NCBI GenBank assembly: GCA_023264995.1
Contig: JAHFUR010000007.1
Span: 1-64,000 of the forward strand
Origin: Acidimicrobiia bacterium
GTDB taxonomy: Bacteria > Actinomycetota > Acidimicrobiia > Acidimicrobiales > AC-14
Direction of reading: 5' to 3'
Length of the DNA: 64,000 nucleotides
Position 1 is the first letter of the stretch. The number at the start of each line of letters is the position of its first letter. Below the pieces are notes generated by a model. The model had not been told where the DNA came from, made no database searches, and was given only the letters and a program-made list of their open reading frames with translations. The position numbers were made by a program, and so were the translations under genes. Shown piece after piece: positions 8,635 to 16,629 of the stretch.

Positions 8635-9888
8635 CTACGGCGCCATGCTCGCGGCCAACGTGCCGGTCACGCGTGCCGCGGCGAACGACGTGCCTTGCCA
8701 GGTGACGGTGGCGCCCAGATGGGTGGGGCCCCCGCCCGGCTGGGTGAGGCTCGGGCCGACGTAACTGCTCGTGAGGCCGACACCCAGTTCCCACGCCTTC
8801 ACCCACGGGCCCTTGTTGCTGAACTTGGCCTTCTTGCCGTCTACGTCCAGCGCGCCGACGCCCTTGACGTCGGGCAGCGCGGCGGGGAAGAACGGCTCGG
8901 CCTTCCCGTTGTTGCCCGCGGCGGCGACCACTTCGACGTTGGGGTGCTTCACCCGGAGCGCGGCGAGGGCGATGGTCGTGCACGGGAGCCCGGTGGCGTT
9001 CCCGCCGTGGGCGTAGCCACCCAACGACAGGTTCAGAATGTCGATCCGCGCGACGTTGGAGAGCTTGTTGATGGCGCCGGCGATCTCCGCGTCGCTGACG
9101 GTCCCGTTCGAACGGACGGTGCCCAGGCCGAGGATCTCGGCCCCCGGCGCCAGCTGGCGGATGATCCCGGCAACGAACGTCCCGTGGCCGGCGACGAAGT
9201 CGCGAACGCCGTCCCCGTCCTCGTCGGTGACCTCGAGATCGCTTGCACTGCCGGTGTGGCTGTTCCCGGCCAGCATGAGGTGGTCCGGCCGGAGGCCCGT
9301 ATCGATGACCGCGACAAAGATCCCATGGCCGGGGCCAGTCGTCGGGGGCCCGACGGTCACGTCGATCGGCGGTGAGGTCGGTGGACCGAACGGGCCGTAC
9401 TCGGCGTCCTGCTCGGCGGCCAGCACCAGGTTCGGCCACGCGTCCCACGTCTTCCCCGTCCGGCCCCGCCCCTGGCGCGGCGTGCGGAGCTCCTGGACCA
9501 GGGAGGGCACATCGTCCCTGGTCCGCTCCGGGGTGAGGTTGCTCATCCTGAAGGTGACCAGCCCGGCCTGCTCAAGGGCCCGCTGGGCGTCATTGACCCG
9601 CGCCCGCTCGCGCTGGGCCGACTCGTCGTCGCCCTGGGGCGGCTCCTCGGTGTAGGGAAAGATGTCTCGACTGGTGAGGAGCCGTTCGAGCTCGTCATCG
9701 ACCTCCGCCGCCCGGAAGATCACCTGGCCGGGGCGGAACATGTAGCGCCGCCCGGGCCGCTTCTTGGCGATGCCCCTAACATCGTCGGGAAGGGGGAAGG
9801 CCAGAGCCTCCGGTGGGTAGTCCGAGAACTCATGCCTCGGCACGTGGAGCCGGTAGTACCGTTCGTCGATTGCCTCGTACTCGGTCAT
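8635..9888 (-). CDS. S8 family (subtilisin-like) serine peptidase without recognisable signal peptide
   Basis: Catalytic triad motifs VAVIDTGLRPDH, GHGTFVAGII and GTSFAAARVTG. ATG at 9888 (MTEYEAIDERYYRLHVPRHEF...); the track's 10791 start extends antisense to the CHAT gene. Confidence 0.88.
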   Translation of the reverse strand: MTEYEAIDERYYRLHVPRHEFSDYPPEALAFPLPDDVRGIAKKRPGRRYMFRPGQVIFRAAEVDDELERLLTSRDIFPYTEEPPQGDDESAQRERARVNDAQRALEQAGLVTFRMSNLTPERTRDDVPSLVQELRTPRQGRGRTGKTWDAWPNLVLAAEQDAEYGPFGPPTSPPIDVTVGPPTTGPGHGIFVAVIDTGLRPDHLMLAGNSHTGSASDLEVTDEDGDGVRDFVAGHGTFVAGIIRQLAPGAEILGLGTVRSNGTVSDAEIAGAINKLSNVARIDILNLSLGGYAHGGNATGLPCTTIALAALRVKHPNVEVVAAAGNNGKAEPFFPAALPDVKGVGALDVDGKKAKFSNKGPWVKAWELGVGLTSSYVGPSLTQPGGGPTHLGATVTWQGTSFAAARVTGTLAASMAP

Positions 9889-10083
9889 GGTCCCCTCCCA
9901 GAAGCGGTGGCCCGCATAGCTCAGAGCCGCCGATGGTGTGCCTGATACGTCCGACACTGCCGTTGCGCCTGATCCGCCGTTCGCCTTCACTTTCCGGAGG
10001 CCACGTCTGCCGCCAGCCGGTGGTATCCTCCCACACCCTGTTCCCCGCCTGGTAGTGGGTTCTGGTCCGGTCGGCATCGGGCT

Positions 10084-12741
10084 ATGGGACTGAGCAAGCC
10101 GGCGGGGATGGCGGAGGAAGCCATCCGCCTCGTCCGTGCGGACCGTGCGCAGGCCGAGCTCCTGGCCGAGCGCGCCTTGGTGATGGCGCAGGGCGCGTCC
10201 GATCCTCGGGCGGCCTCGATGGCCGAGCGGGCACTTGGGCTGGCGGCCCGCGAGCGCCACGACATCCGCGCCTCCGCCCTCCACCTCAGGCGGGCGGTCA
10301 GCATCGCCGAGCGGGCCGGCTTGGCCGAGTGCGCAGCCGAAGCCCGCATGAGCCTCAGCGGGACGTTGGTCATGCGGGGCGACTGGCGCGGTGCCCTGCG
10401 GGAGGCGGACAAGGCGGAGGCGTCGCTTCATGGCGCCGGGTTGGCCAGGCTCCGGGTACAGCGAGCCTCGGTCCTCATGGACCAGGGCCGGCTCGACGAG
10501 GCGCTCGAGGGCTATCAACAGGCCCTGCCTGATCTGCGGCGAGCGGGCGACACGCTCTGGCTGGCCCGACTGTTCAACAACCGGGGCCTCGTGCACTGCC
10601 AGCTGGGCAACCTGGCCCTGGCCCAGGCCGACCTCGAGAAGGCCGAGCGCCTCCACCTCGAGCTCGGTCAGCATCGCTCGGTTGCCCATGCTCGCCAGAA
10701 CCTCGGCCTCGTGGCCAGCTTCCGCGGTGACGTGGTGACCGCCCTGCTGCGCTTCGACGAGGCCGATGCGCACTTCCTGGAGCAGGGGCACATTGACGCC
10801 GCCTCACTCGACGAGCGCTGCCTCGTCTTGCTCGGCGCTCGACTTCTGGCGGAGGCGCGTTCGGGGGCGGAGACGGCCGTGCAGATGCTCGAGAGCGAGG
10901 GGCGCGTCGGGTACCTGGCCATGGCGAACCTGCGGCTGGCCGAGTGCGCGCTCATGCAGGGGGACTTCTTGGTTGCCGCCGAGGCCGCTGACCGCGCCCG
11001 GCGAGCGTTCTCTCGGCAGCGCCGCACCGCCTGGGCCGCGCTGGCCCGAAGTGTCGGGGTCCGGGCCGCCTGGTTGCGCGGTGACCGGTCGGCCGCGCTG
11101 CTTGTCGACGCCCGCAAGGCAGCAACGGCTCTGGCCGGCGCCGGGTTCACGGGGCAAGCCCTGGAGGCCGAGATCCTTCTCGCCCAGGTCGCGCTCAGCC
11201 TCGGCCGACGCACCGTGGCTCGGAACACCCTTGCCCGGGCGCGGCGGTCGCGGGCCTGCGGGCCTGTGCAGTTGCGGTCCCGGGCCTGGCACGCCGAGGC
11301 CCTCCTGCGCCTCGCCGACGGGAACCGGCGGGGCGCCAGGTCGGCGGTGCGGGCCGGTATGCGGCTCCTTGCGGAGTACCGCGCCGCGCTCGGGGCTACC
11401 GAGTTGCGCGCCCAGGCATCGGGCTACGGGACCGAGCTGGCCGGCCTGGGGCTCCGGCTCGCCATCGAGGACGGGAAAGCCGAGGCGGTGCTCGGTTGGG
11501 CCGAACAGTGGCGGGCCGGGGCGCTGCGGCTACGGCCTCCCCGCCCGCCCGCGGACGGCCGCCTGGCGGACGAACTGTCCGAGCTTCGGACCGTCGCCGC
11601 GGCAGTCGACGCGGCGTTGCTTGCGGCGCGTCCCACTGCTCGGTTGATCGCCCGCCAGGAGGTCCTCGAAGAGGCGGTCCGGCGGCGGGCGTGGCAGGTG
11701 TCCGGGCTGGATGCCGGGGCGATCGCCCGGCCGCCGTCGGTGGACGAGCTGGTTGACGCGCTCGGACCCCATGCCCTCGTGGAGTTCGTGGAGAGCGAGG
11801 GTCACCTCTTGGCCGTCGTGGTCCTCGGTGGCGGCGGGCGGATGTTCTTTCGCCGCCTGACCCCCGCCGCTGATGTCGCATCCGAGCTCGAACGGGTGCT
11901 CTCCAGTCTGCGGAGGCTGGTCTACGGCCACGGTTCAGCCGTCTCGCTCGCCGCCGCCGAGGCGGGCCTCGCCTTCGGGGCGGAGCAGCTCGAGCGCATG
12001 CTGCTCGGTCCGTTGTGGGCGATGATCGGTGACCGACCACTCGTGGTGGTGCCCACCGGAGCTCTCCATGCCCTTCCGTGGTCGGTACTGCCCTGTTGCA
12101 CGAGCCGCCAGGTGACGGTGTCCCCCTCGGCGGCGGTCTGGCATGGCGCAGCCAGCGCCACGTTCGCCGACGGTGGCCGTACCGTGCTCGTCGCCGGTGC
12201 CGGCCTGCCCCATGCCGCCGCCGAGGTCGCGGCCCTGGCGCGCGGCTACGCCACCGCCACGGTCCTGAAGGGTCGTGCGGCAACAGTTGGCGACGTCTGC
12301 ACGGCGCTCGACGGTGCCCGCCTGGCCCACATCGCCGCCCACGGCCGGTTCCGGGCCGATAACCCGCTCTTTTCACGGCTGCAGCTTGCCGACGGGCCTC
12401 TCACCGTCTACGACCTGGAGGCCCTCGAGCGCGCCCCGCGCACCATCGTCCTGTCGGCCTGCGAGTCGGGCCTCTCCGACGTACGCCCGGGCGATGAGCT
12501 CATGGGCCTGACCGCGGCGATGTTCGCGCTGGGGGCCCAGAGCATGATCGCCAGCGTGGTCCCGGTGCCGGATGCGGCCACGAGACCGTTCATGCTCGAC
12601 CTGCATCGCGGGCTGCGCCGGGGTTTGGCGCCGGCCGAGGCTCTGCTCGGCGCTCAGGAGAAGGCACGAAAGGGGGGCCACGCCAGTGTGGCGACATCAG
12701 CCGCATTTGTCTGCTTCGGTGCGTCGGCGAACTCGACCTAG
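10084..12741 (+). CDS. TPR-repeat CHAT-domain protease
   Basis: N-terminal TPR-like helical repeats (LARLFNNRGLVHCQLGNLALAQADLEKAERLHLELGQ); C-terminal CHAT domain with LAHIAAHGRF (His) and TIVLSACESGLSD (Cys). Confidence 0.9.
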   Translation: MGLSKPAGMAEEAIRLVRADRAQAELLAERALVMAQGASDPRAASMAERALGLAARERHDIRASALHLRRAVSIAERAGLAECAAEARMSLSGTLVMRGDWRGALREADKAEASLHGAGLARLRVQRASVLMDQGRLDEALEGYQQALPDLRRAGDTLWLARLFNNRGLVHCQLGNLALAQADLEKAERLHLELGQHRSVAHARQNLGLVASFRGDVVTALLRFDEADAHFLEQGHIDAASLDERCLVLLGARLLAEARSGAETAVQMLESEGRVGYLAMANLRLAECALMQGDFLVAAEAADRARRAFSRQRRTAWAALARSVGVRAAWLRGDRSAALLVDARKAATALAGAGFTGQALEAEILLAQVALSLGRRTVARNTLARARRSRACGPVQLRSRAWHAEALLRLADGNRRGARSAVRAGMRLLAEYRAALGATELRAQASGYGTELAGLGLRLAIEDGKAEAVLGWAEQWRAGALRLRPPRPPADGRLADELSELRTVAAAVDAALLAARPTARLIARQEVLEEAVRRRAWQVSGLDAGAIARPPSVDELVDALGPHALVEFVESEGHLLAVVVLGGGGRMFFRRLTPAADVASELERVLSSLRRLVYGHGSAVSLAAAEAGLAFGAEQLERMLLGPLWAMIGDRPLVVVPTGALHALPWSVLPCCTSRQVTVSPSAAVWHGAASATFADGGRTVLVAGAGLPHAAAEVAALARGYATATVLKGRAATVGDVCTALDGARLAHIAAHGRFRADNPLFSRLQLADGPLTVYDLEALERAPRTIVLSACESGLSDVRPGDELMGLTAAMFALGAQSMIASVVPVPDAATRPFMLDLHRGLRRGLAPAEALLGAQEKARKGGHASVATSAAFVCFGASANST

Positions 12742-12750
12742 CATCGCGGT

Positions 12751-13308
12751 ATGGCTGGGGGCGGCGGGGACGATGATGCTGAACTGGTCGAACGGGCCAG
12801 GTCCGGCGAACAGCAGGCGTGGGACCAGATCGTCACGCGGTACGGGAGCCGGGTCTGGGCTGTCGCCCGGGCCCACCGCCTGAGCTCGGCCGATGCCGAG
12901 GACGTGTTCCAGGTCACGTTCCTGCGGCTCGTGACCCACATCGACACCATCCGGGACCCGAGCCGCGTCGGCGCATGGTTGAAGACGACGGCCAGGCATG
13001 AGTGCCTCCGTACCCTCCGCAAGGGCGGACGAGCGGTGCCGTCGAGCGATGGGGACGTCCTTGAAACTCCTGACCCGCTGCTGCCACCGATCGAGGCTGG
13101 CATGGAGGCCGACGAGCGCCAGGTCGCCCTCCATGCAGCCATCGGACGGCTGACCGAGCAGTGCCAGCGCTTGCTCCGAGTCTTGATGGTCGATCCGGAG
13201 CCCAGCTACGAAGAGGTCGGGAAGGCATTGGATATGCCCATCGGCAGTATCGGGCCCACTCGCGGGCGGTGCCTGAAGCATCTTCGGCGGGAATTGGACG
13301 GTATCTGA
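12751..13308 (+). CDS. RNA polymerase sigma-70 factor, ECF type
   Basis: Region 2 AWDQIVTRYGSRVWAVARAHRLSSADAEDVFQVTFLRLVTHIDTIRDPSRVGAWLKTTARHECLR; region 4 QRLLRVLMVDPEPSYEEVGKALDMPIGSIGPTRGRCLKHLRREL. Confidence 0.9.
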   Translation: MAGGGGDDDAELVERARSGEQQAWDQIVTRYGSRVWAVARAHRLSSADAEDVFQVTFLRLVTHIDTIRDPSRVGAWLKTTARHECLRTLRKGGRAVPSSDGDVLETPDPLLPPIEAGMEADERQVALHAAIGRLTEQCQRLLRVLMVDPEPSYEEVGKALDMPIGSIGPTRGRCLKHLRRELDGI

Positions 13309-13348
13309 CATGGCCGACGCGGCTCTCAGTTGGTGAGGTGATCACGCG

Positions 13349-13837
13349 ATGAGTGATGACATGACCGCCGCAGGGGTCACAGATGGCGATGACGCCGATG
13401 ACAAGATGCTCTTGGCCGAGCTTTGCCTGATGGCGGGCATCGTCGACCCCGTACCACCTGACGCGATCGCCGCGGCCCGGTCGGCCTTCGCCTGGCGGAC
13501 GATGGATGCTGAGCTGGCCGAGCTGACAGGTGACTCCTCGGTCAACCCCGCGCTCGCCGGCGTCCGCGGCGTCGCCGCGCCAACCATGCTGACGTTCGAT
13601 GCGCCCGGCCTGACCGTGGAGGTCGAGGTACTGGAGGTGGCTGGCACGCGGCGGCTCATCGGCCAAGTCGTGCCCCCGGGCGCCAGCGCGGTCGAGGTCC
13701 GCCACCGGGGCGGGGTCACCGCGGCACCTGTCGACGAGGTCGGCCGGTTCTCAGCCGCCGACATCGTCGCCGGCCCGGTCAGCCTGCGCTGCTCGGTGGG
13801 GGACGCGCTCGTCGAGACGGATTGGTTCCTGGCCTAG
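13349..13837 (+). CDS. Hypothetical protein downstream of sigma factor (possible regulator or protease substrate)
   Basis: Soluble 162 aa: helical N-terminus (LLAELCLMAGIVDPVPPDAIAAARSAFAWRTMDAELAELTGDS) then a predicted beta-rich C-terminus (LTFDAPGLTVEVEVLEVAGTRRLIGQVVPPG). Confidence 0.7.
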   Translation: MSDDMTAAGVTDGDDADDKMLLAELCLMAGIVDPVPPDAIAAARSAFAWRTMDAELAELTGDSSVNPALAGVRGVAAPTMLTFDAPGLTVEVEVLEVAGTRRLIGQVVPPGASAVEVRHRGGVTAAPVDEVGRFSAADIVAGPVSLRCSVGDALVETDWFLA

Positions 13838-15189
13838 GACCGTGCCGCCTCAGGCCCGGCGCAGGTGGCGACGAACTGCTCTGCCGGCGCCGGCGCTGAT
13901 CCCAGGTGGAGGTGGACATAGGACGCCAGCAGGCTTGGCGTGGCGAACCCGGAGCGGCCGGCACCGGCTCGGCCCGACCAGTCCAGGGCGTCGCCGGCGG
14001 GGTCGAGCGCCGAATAGTGGAACTCGTGGCCCCGCAGCTCGGTGCCGGCGGGGCCGAGGGGGGACGCGGCCCGCACGCGGGCCCGGCGGTACCCGAGCGT
14101 CAGCCGGTCGGTCATGTGCCCGTCGGCGGGGAGCACGCCGGCCAGGGTGTGGCCGTCGAGCGACCGGGCCAGCCAGAGAAGGCCGCCGCACTCGGCCCAC
14201 GTGACCAGGCCGCCGGCGACCCGCCGGCGGACGTCGGCGAGGAGGGCCCCATTGGCGGCCAGGCCGGCGGCGAAGACCTCGGGGAACCCGCCGCCGGCGT
14301 ACAGCCCGGTGGCGCCGGCGGGCAGGCGGGGGTCGACCAGCGGGTCGAACGGGACCAGCTCGGCACCGGCCTCGGCGAGGAGCTCCAGGTTGTCGGGGTA
14401 CGCGAAGCTGAATGCCGGCCCGCCGGCGACGGCCACCACGGCCGACCCCTGCCGGCGGGCCGCCGGCGGGCTCGGCACCGTCGTCCCGGGCGCCGAGCGG
14501 GCGACGGTCAGGATCGCGTCGAGGTCGCAGTCCCGGGCGACGGCGGCGGCGAGCGCATCGATCGACTCCCGGACCTGGTGGGGGTGCTCGACCACCGGCA
14601 CCAGACCGAGATGGCGGTCACGCCAGGCGTAGTCCGGCGACCGGCGCAGCGCCCCGAGGACGGGGGCTCCGGTGACCGCCACCGCCGAACGCAGGAGCGC
14701 CTCGTGGCTGTCGCTGCCCACCCGGTTGAGGATGACGCCGGCGACGCGCACCGCCGGGTCGAACGTGGCGAACCCGTGGACCATGGCCGCCACCGACGCG
14801 CCCACGGCCGCCCCGTCGACCACGAGCACGATCGGCGCGCCAATGAGGTTGGCGACCTCGGCCGTGCTGGCATCCGGCCCGGCCGGGTCGCCCGACCCGT
14901 CGAACAGGCCCATCACCCCTTCCACGACCAGCACGTCGGCGGCCGCTCCCGCCCGTCCCGCCAGTGCCGGGACCGCCTCCGGGCCGCAGATCCAGGCGTC
15001 GAGGTTGCGCCCCGGCCGCCCGGTGGCCAAGGCGTGGTAGCCGGGGTCGATGAAGTCGGGCCCCACCTTGGCCGCCCCCACCGTCAACCCGCGTCCGACG
15101 AGCGCGGCCATGAGCCCGGTGGCCACCGTCGTCTTGCCGACGCCCGACGACGTGCCGGCCACGACCAACCGAGGGGGGAGGCGGACCAC
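13834..15189 (-). CDS. cobB: Cobyrinic acid a,c-diamide synthase CobB/CbiA
   Basis: LVVAGTSSGVGKTTVATGLMAALVGRGLTVGAAKVGPDFIDPGYHALATGRPGRNLDAW; GATase part VTWAECGGLLWLARSLDG. Confidence 0.93.
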   Translation of the reverse strand: MVRLPPRLVVAGTSSGVGKTTVATGLMAALVGRGLTVGAAKVGPDFIDPGYHALATGRPGRNLDAWICGPEAVPALAGRAGAAADVLVVEGVMGLFDGSGDPAGPDASTAEVANLIGAPIVLVVDGAAVGASVAAMVHGFATFDPAVRVAGVILNRVGSDSHEALLRSAVAVTGAPVLGALRRSPDYAWRDRHLGLVPVVEHPHQVRESIDALAAAVARDCDLDAILTVARSAPGTTVPSPPAARRQGSAVVAVAGGPAFSFAYPDNLELLAEAGAELVPFDPLVDPRLPAGATGLYAGGGFPEVFAAGLAANGALLADVRRRVAGGLVTWAECGGLLWLARSLDGHTLAGVLPADGHMTDRLTLGYRRARVRAASPLGPAGTELRGHEFHYSALDPAGDALDWSGRAGAGRSGFATPSLLASYVHLHLGSAPAPAEQFVATCAGPEAARS

Positions 15190-15213
15190 GTCAGAGACTA
15201 CGGCACCGGCCGT

Positions 15214-15253
15214 TTGGTCAATCGGTGGTGTCAGGGCACCCCCGATTGACCAA
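15214..15253. promoter_or_regulatory. Long perfect dyad in the divergent cobB/ccdA intergenic region
   Basis: TTGGTCAATCGG (15214-15225) and CCGATTGACCAA (15242-15253) are perfect inverted arms; inner GGTG/CACC extends the pairing. Confidence 0.7.
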
Positions 15254-15298
15254 TCGGTCTGCCCGCTGGGGGAGCGAGTGTGACGGTACCGTGGGCTT

Positions 15299-16030
15299 GT
15301 GACCGCCGGCTTCGCCCTGCCCGTGTTCGCGGTGGTGGCCGGCCTCCTGTCGTTCAGCTCGCCGTGCTGCCTACCCCTGCTCCCGGGCTACCTGTCCTAC
15401 GTGTCGGCCCTGCCGGTCTCCGAGCTGGGCGACCGCCAGGCCCGCATGGTGACGCTCCGAGCTGCCCTCCTGTTCGTTGCCGGCTTCACGGCCGTCTTCA
15501 CCGTCCTGGGGGTGGTGGCCCAGCTCCTCGGGTCGGTGTTCCTGTCCAACGGCGGGCCGGTGGTGCGCTGGTTCGGCGTCCCGATCATCGTCCTCGGTCT
15601 GTCGACGATGGGCGTCCTGCGCCTGCCCTTCCTGATGCGGGAGCGGCGGATCGACCTGGCTCGCGTGCCTCGCGGCACAGCCTGGGCCTTCCCGATGGGC
15701 ATGGCCTTCGCCGCCGGCTGGGCGCCCTGCCTCGGCCCGGTGCTGGCGACGATCTACGCGACGGCCGCGGTAAGCGGCACCGCGGTGTGGGGTGCCCTGC
15801 TGCTCGTCCTCTACTCGGCCGGTCTGGGCGTGCCCTTCGTGGCCCTGGCCCTGGGGTTCAACCGGGCCCAGCGCTCGCTGGGCTGGCTGCGCCGCAACGG
15901 CCGGCGGATCGAAGTCGCCGGCGGGGCCCTGCTGGTGGTCGTCGGTTTGCTGTTCGTGACCGGCCGCTGGCAGGGTTACTTCCAGCCCCTGCAACGCTGG
16001 TTTGCCCAGCACGGCTGGCCACCCGTATGA
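15299..16030 (+). CDS. ccdA: Cytochrome c biogenesis protein CcdA family (DsbD transmembrane)
   Basis: FAVVAGLLSFSSPCCLPLLPGYLSYVS...FAAGWAPCLGPVLATIY; paired Cys in TM segments. Confidence 0.88.
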   Translation: MTAGFALPVFAVVAGLLSFSSPCCLPLLPGYLSYVSALPVSELGDRQARMVTLRAALLFVAGFTAVFTVLGVVAQLLGSVFLSNGGPVVRWFGVPIIVLGLSTMGVLRLPFLMRERRIDLARVPRGTAWAFPMGMAFAAGWAPCLGPVLATIYATAAVSGTAVWGALLLVLYSAGLGVPFVALALGFNRAQRSLGWLRRNGRRIEVAGGALLVVVGLLFVTGRWQGYFQPLQRWFAQHGWPPV

Positions 16031-16629
16031 CCGACCCCTCCGCACCGACCGAGACGCCGGACGTCCTCCCGCCGGTCGTCGCCGGCCTGCGCCGCAGCCG
16101 CAAGGCCCTGTGGATCGCGGTCGCCGTCGCCGTGCCGGTGGCCCTGCTCGTCCTCGCCCTGGCCAATGGCCAGCCGGCCGCCACCCGGGCGGTCAAGTCG
16201 CCCCTCCTCGGCAAGCCGGCGCCGGCGGCCGAGGGCACGACCGTCGACGGCACCCCGGCCAGCCTGGCCGGCCTGAAAGGCAAGTGGGTCGTGGTGAACT
16301 TCTTCGCCACCTGGTGCGTCCCGTGCCGCCAGGAGCACCCCGAGCTCGTCCGGTTCTCCGAGAGCCACCAGGCCGCCGGCGACGCCACTGTCCTGGGCGT
16401 GGTCTACAGCGACAACGCCCAGGCCGTGCAGGAGTTCCGGGCCAAGGAAGGCGGGGCCTGGTCCATGCTCACCGATCCCAAGGGACGGATCGCCCTGGAC
16501 TACGGCGTGGCCGGCGTGCCGGAGTCGTTCCTGGTCAGCCCCGACGGGTTGGTGGTGGCGAAGCTCCTCGGCGGGGTGCGGGCGAGCGACCTCGACCAGC
16601 TTCTCTACCGGGCCAAGGGCGGGCAGTAA
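16027..16629 (+). CDS. TlpA/ResA-like thioredoxin-fold protein
   Basis: Single TM then GKPAPAAEGTTVDGTPASLAGLKGKWVVVNFFATWCVPCRQEHPEL (WCVPC); ATGA overlap with ccdA. Confidence 0.9.
   Translation: MTDPSAPTETPDVLPPVVAGLRRSRKALWIAVAVAVPVALLVLALANGQPAATRAVKSPLLGKPAPAAEGTTVDGTPASLAGLKGKWVVVNFFATWCVPCRQEHPELVRFSESHQAAGDATVLGVVYSDNAQAVQEFRAKEGGAWSMLTDPKGRIALDYGVAGVPESFLVSPDGLVVAKLLGGVRASDLDQLLYRAKGGQ

Noticed and set aside
9889-10791. Track extension of the S8 protease ORF to 10791
   Set aside because: The extra ~300 aa are antisense to the CHAT gene; a good ATG with plausible N-terminus exists at 9888.
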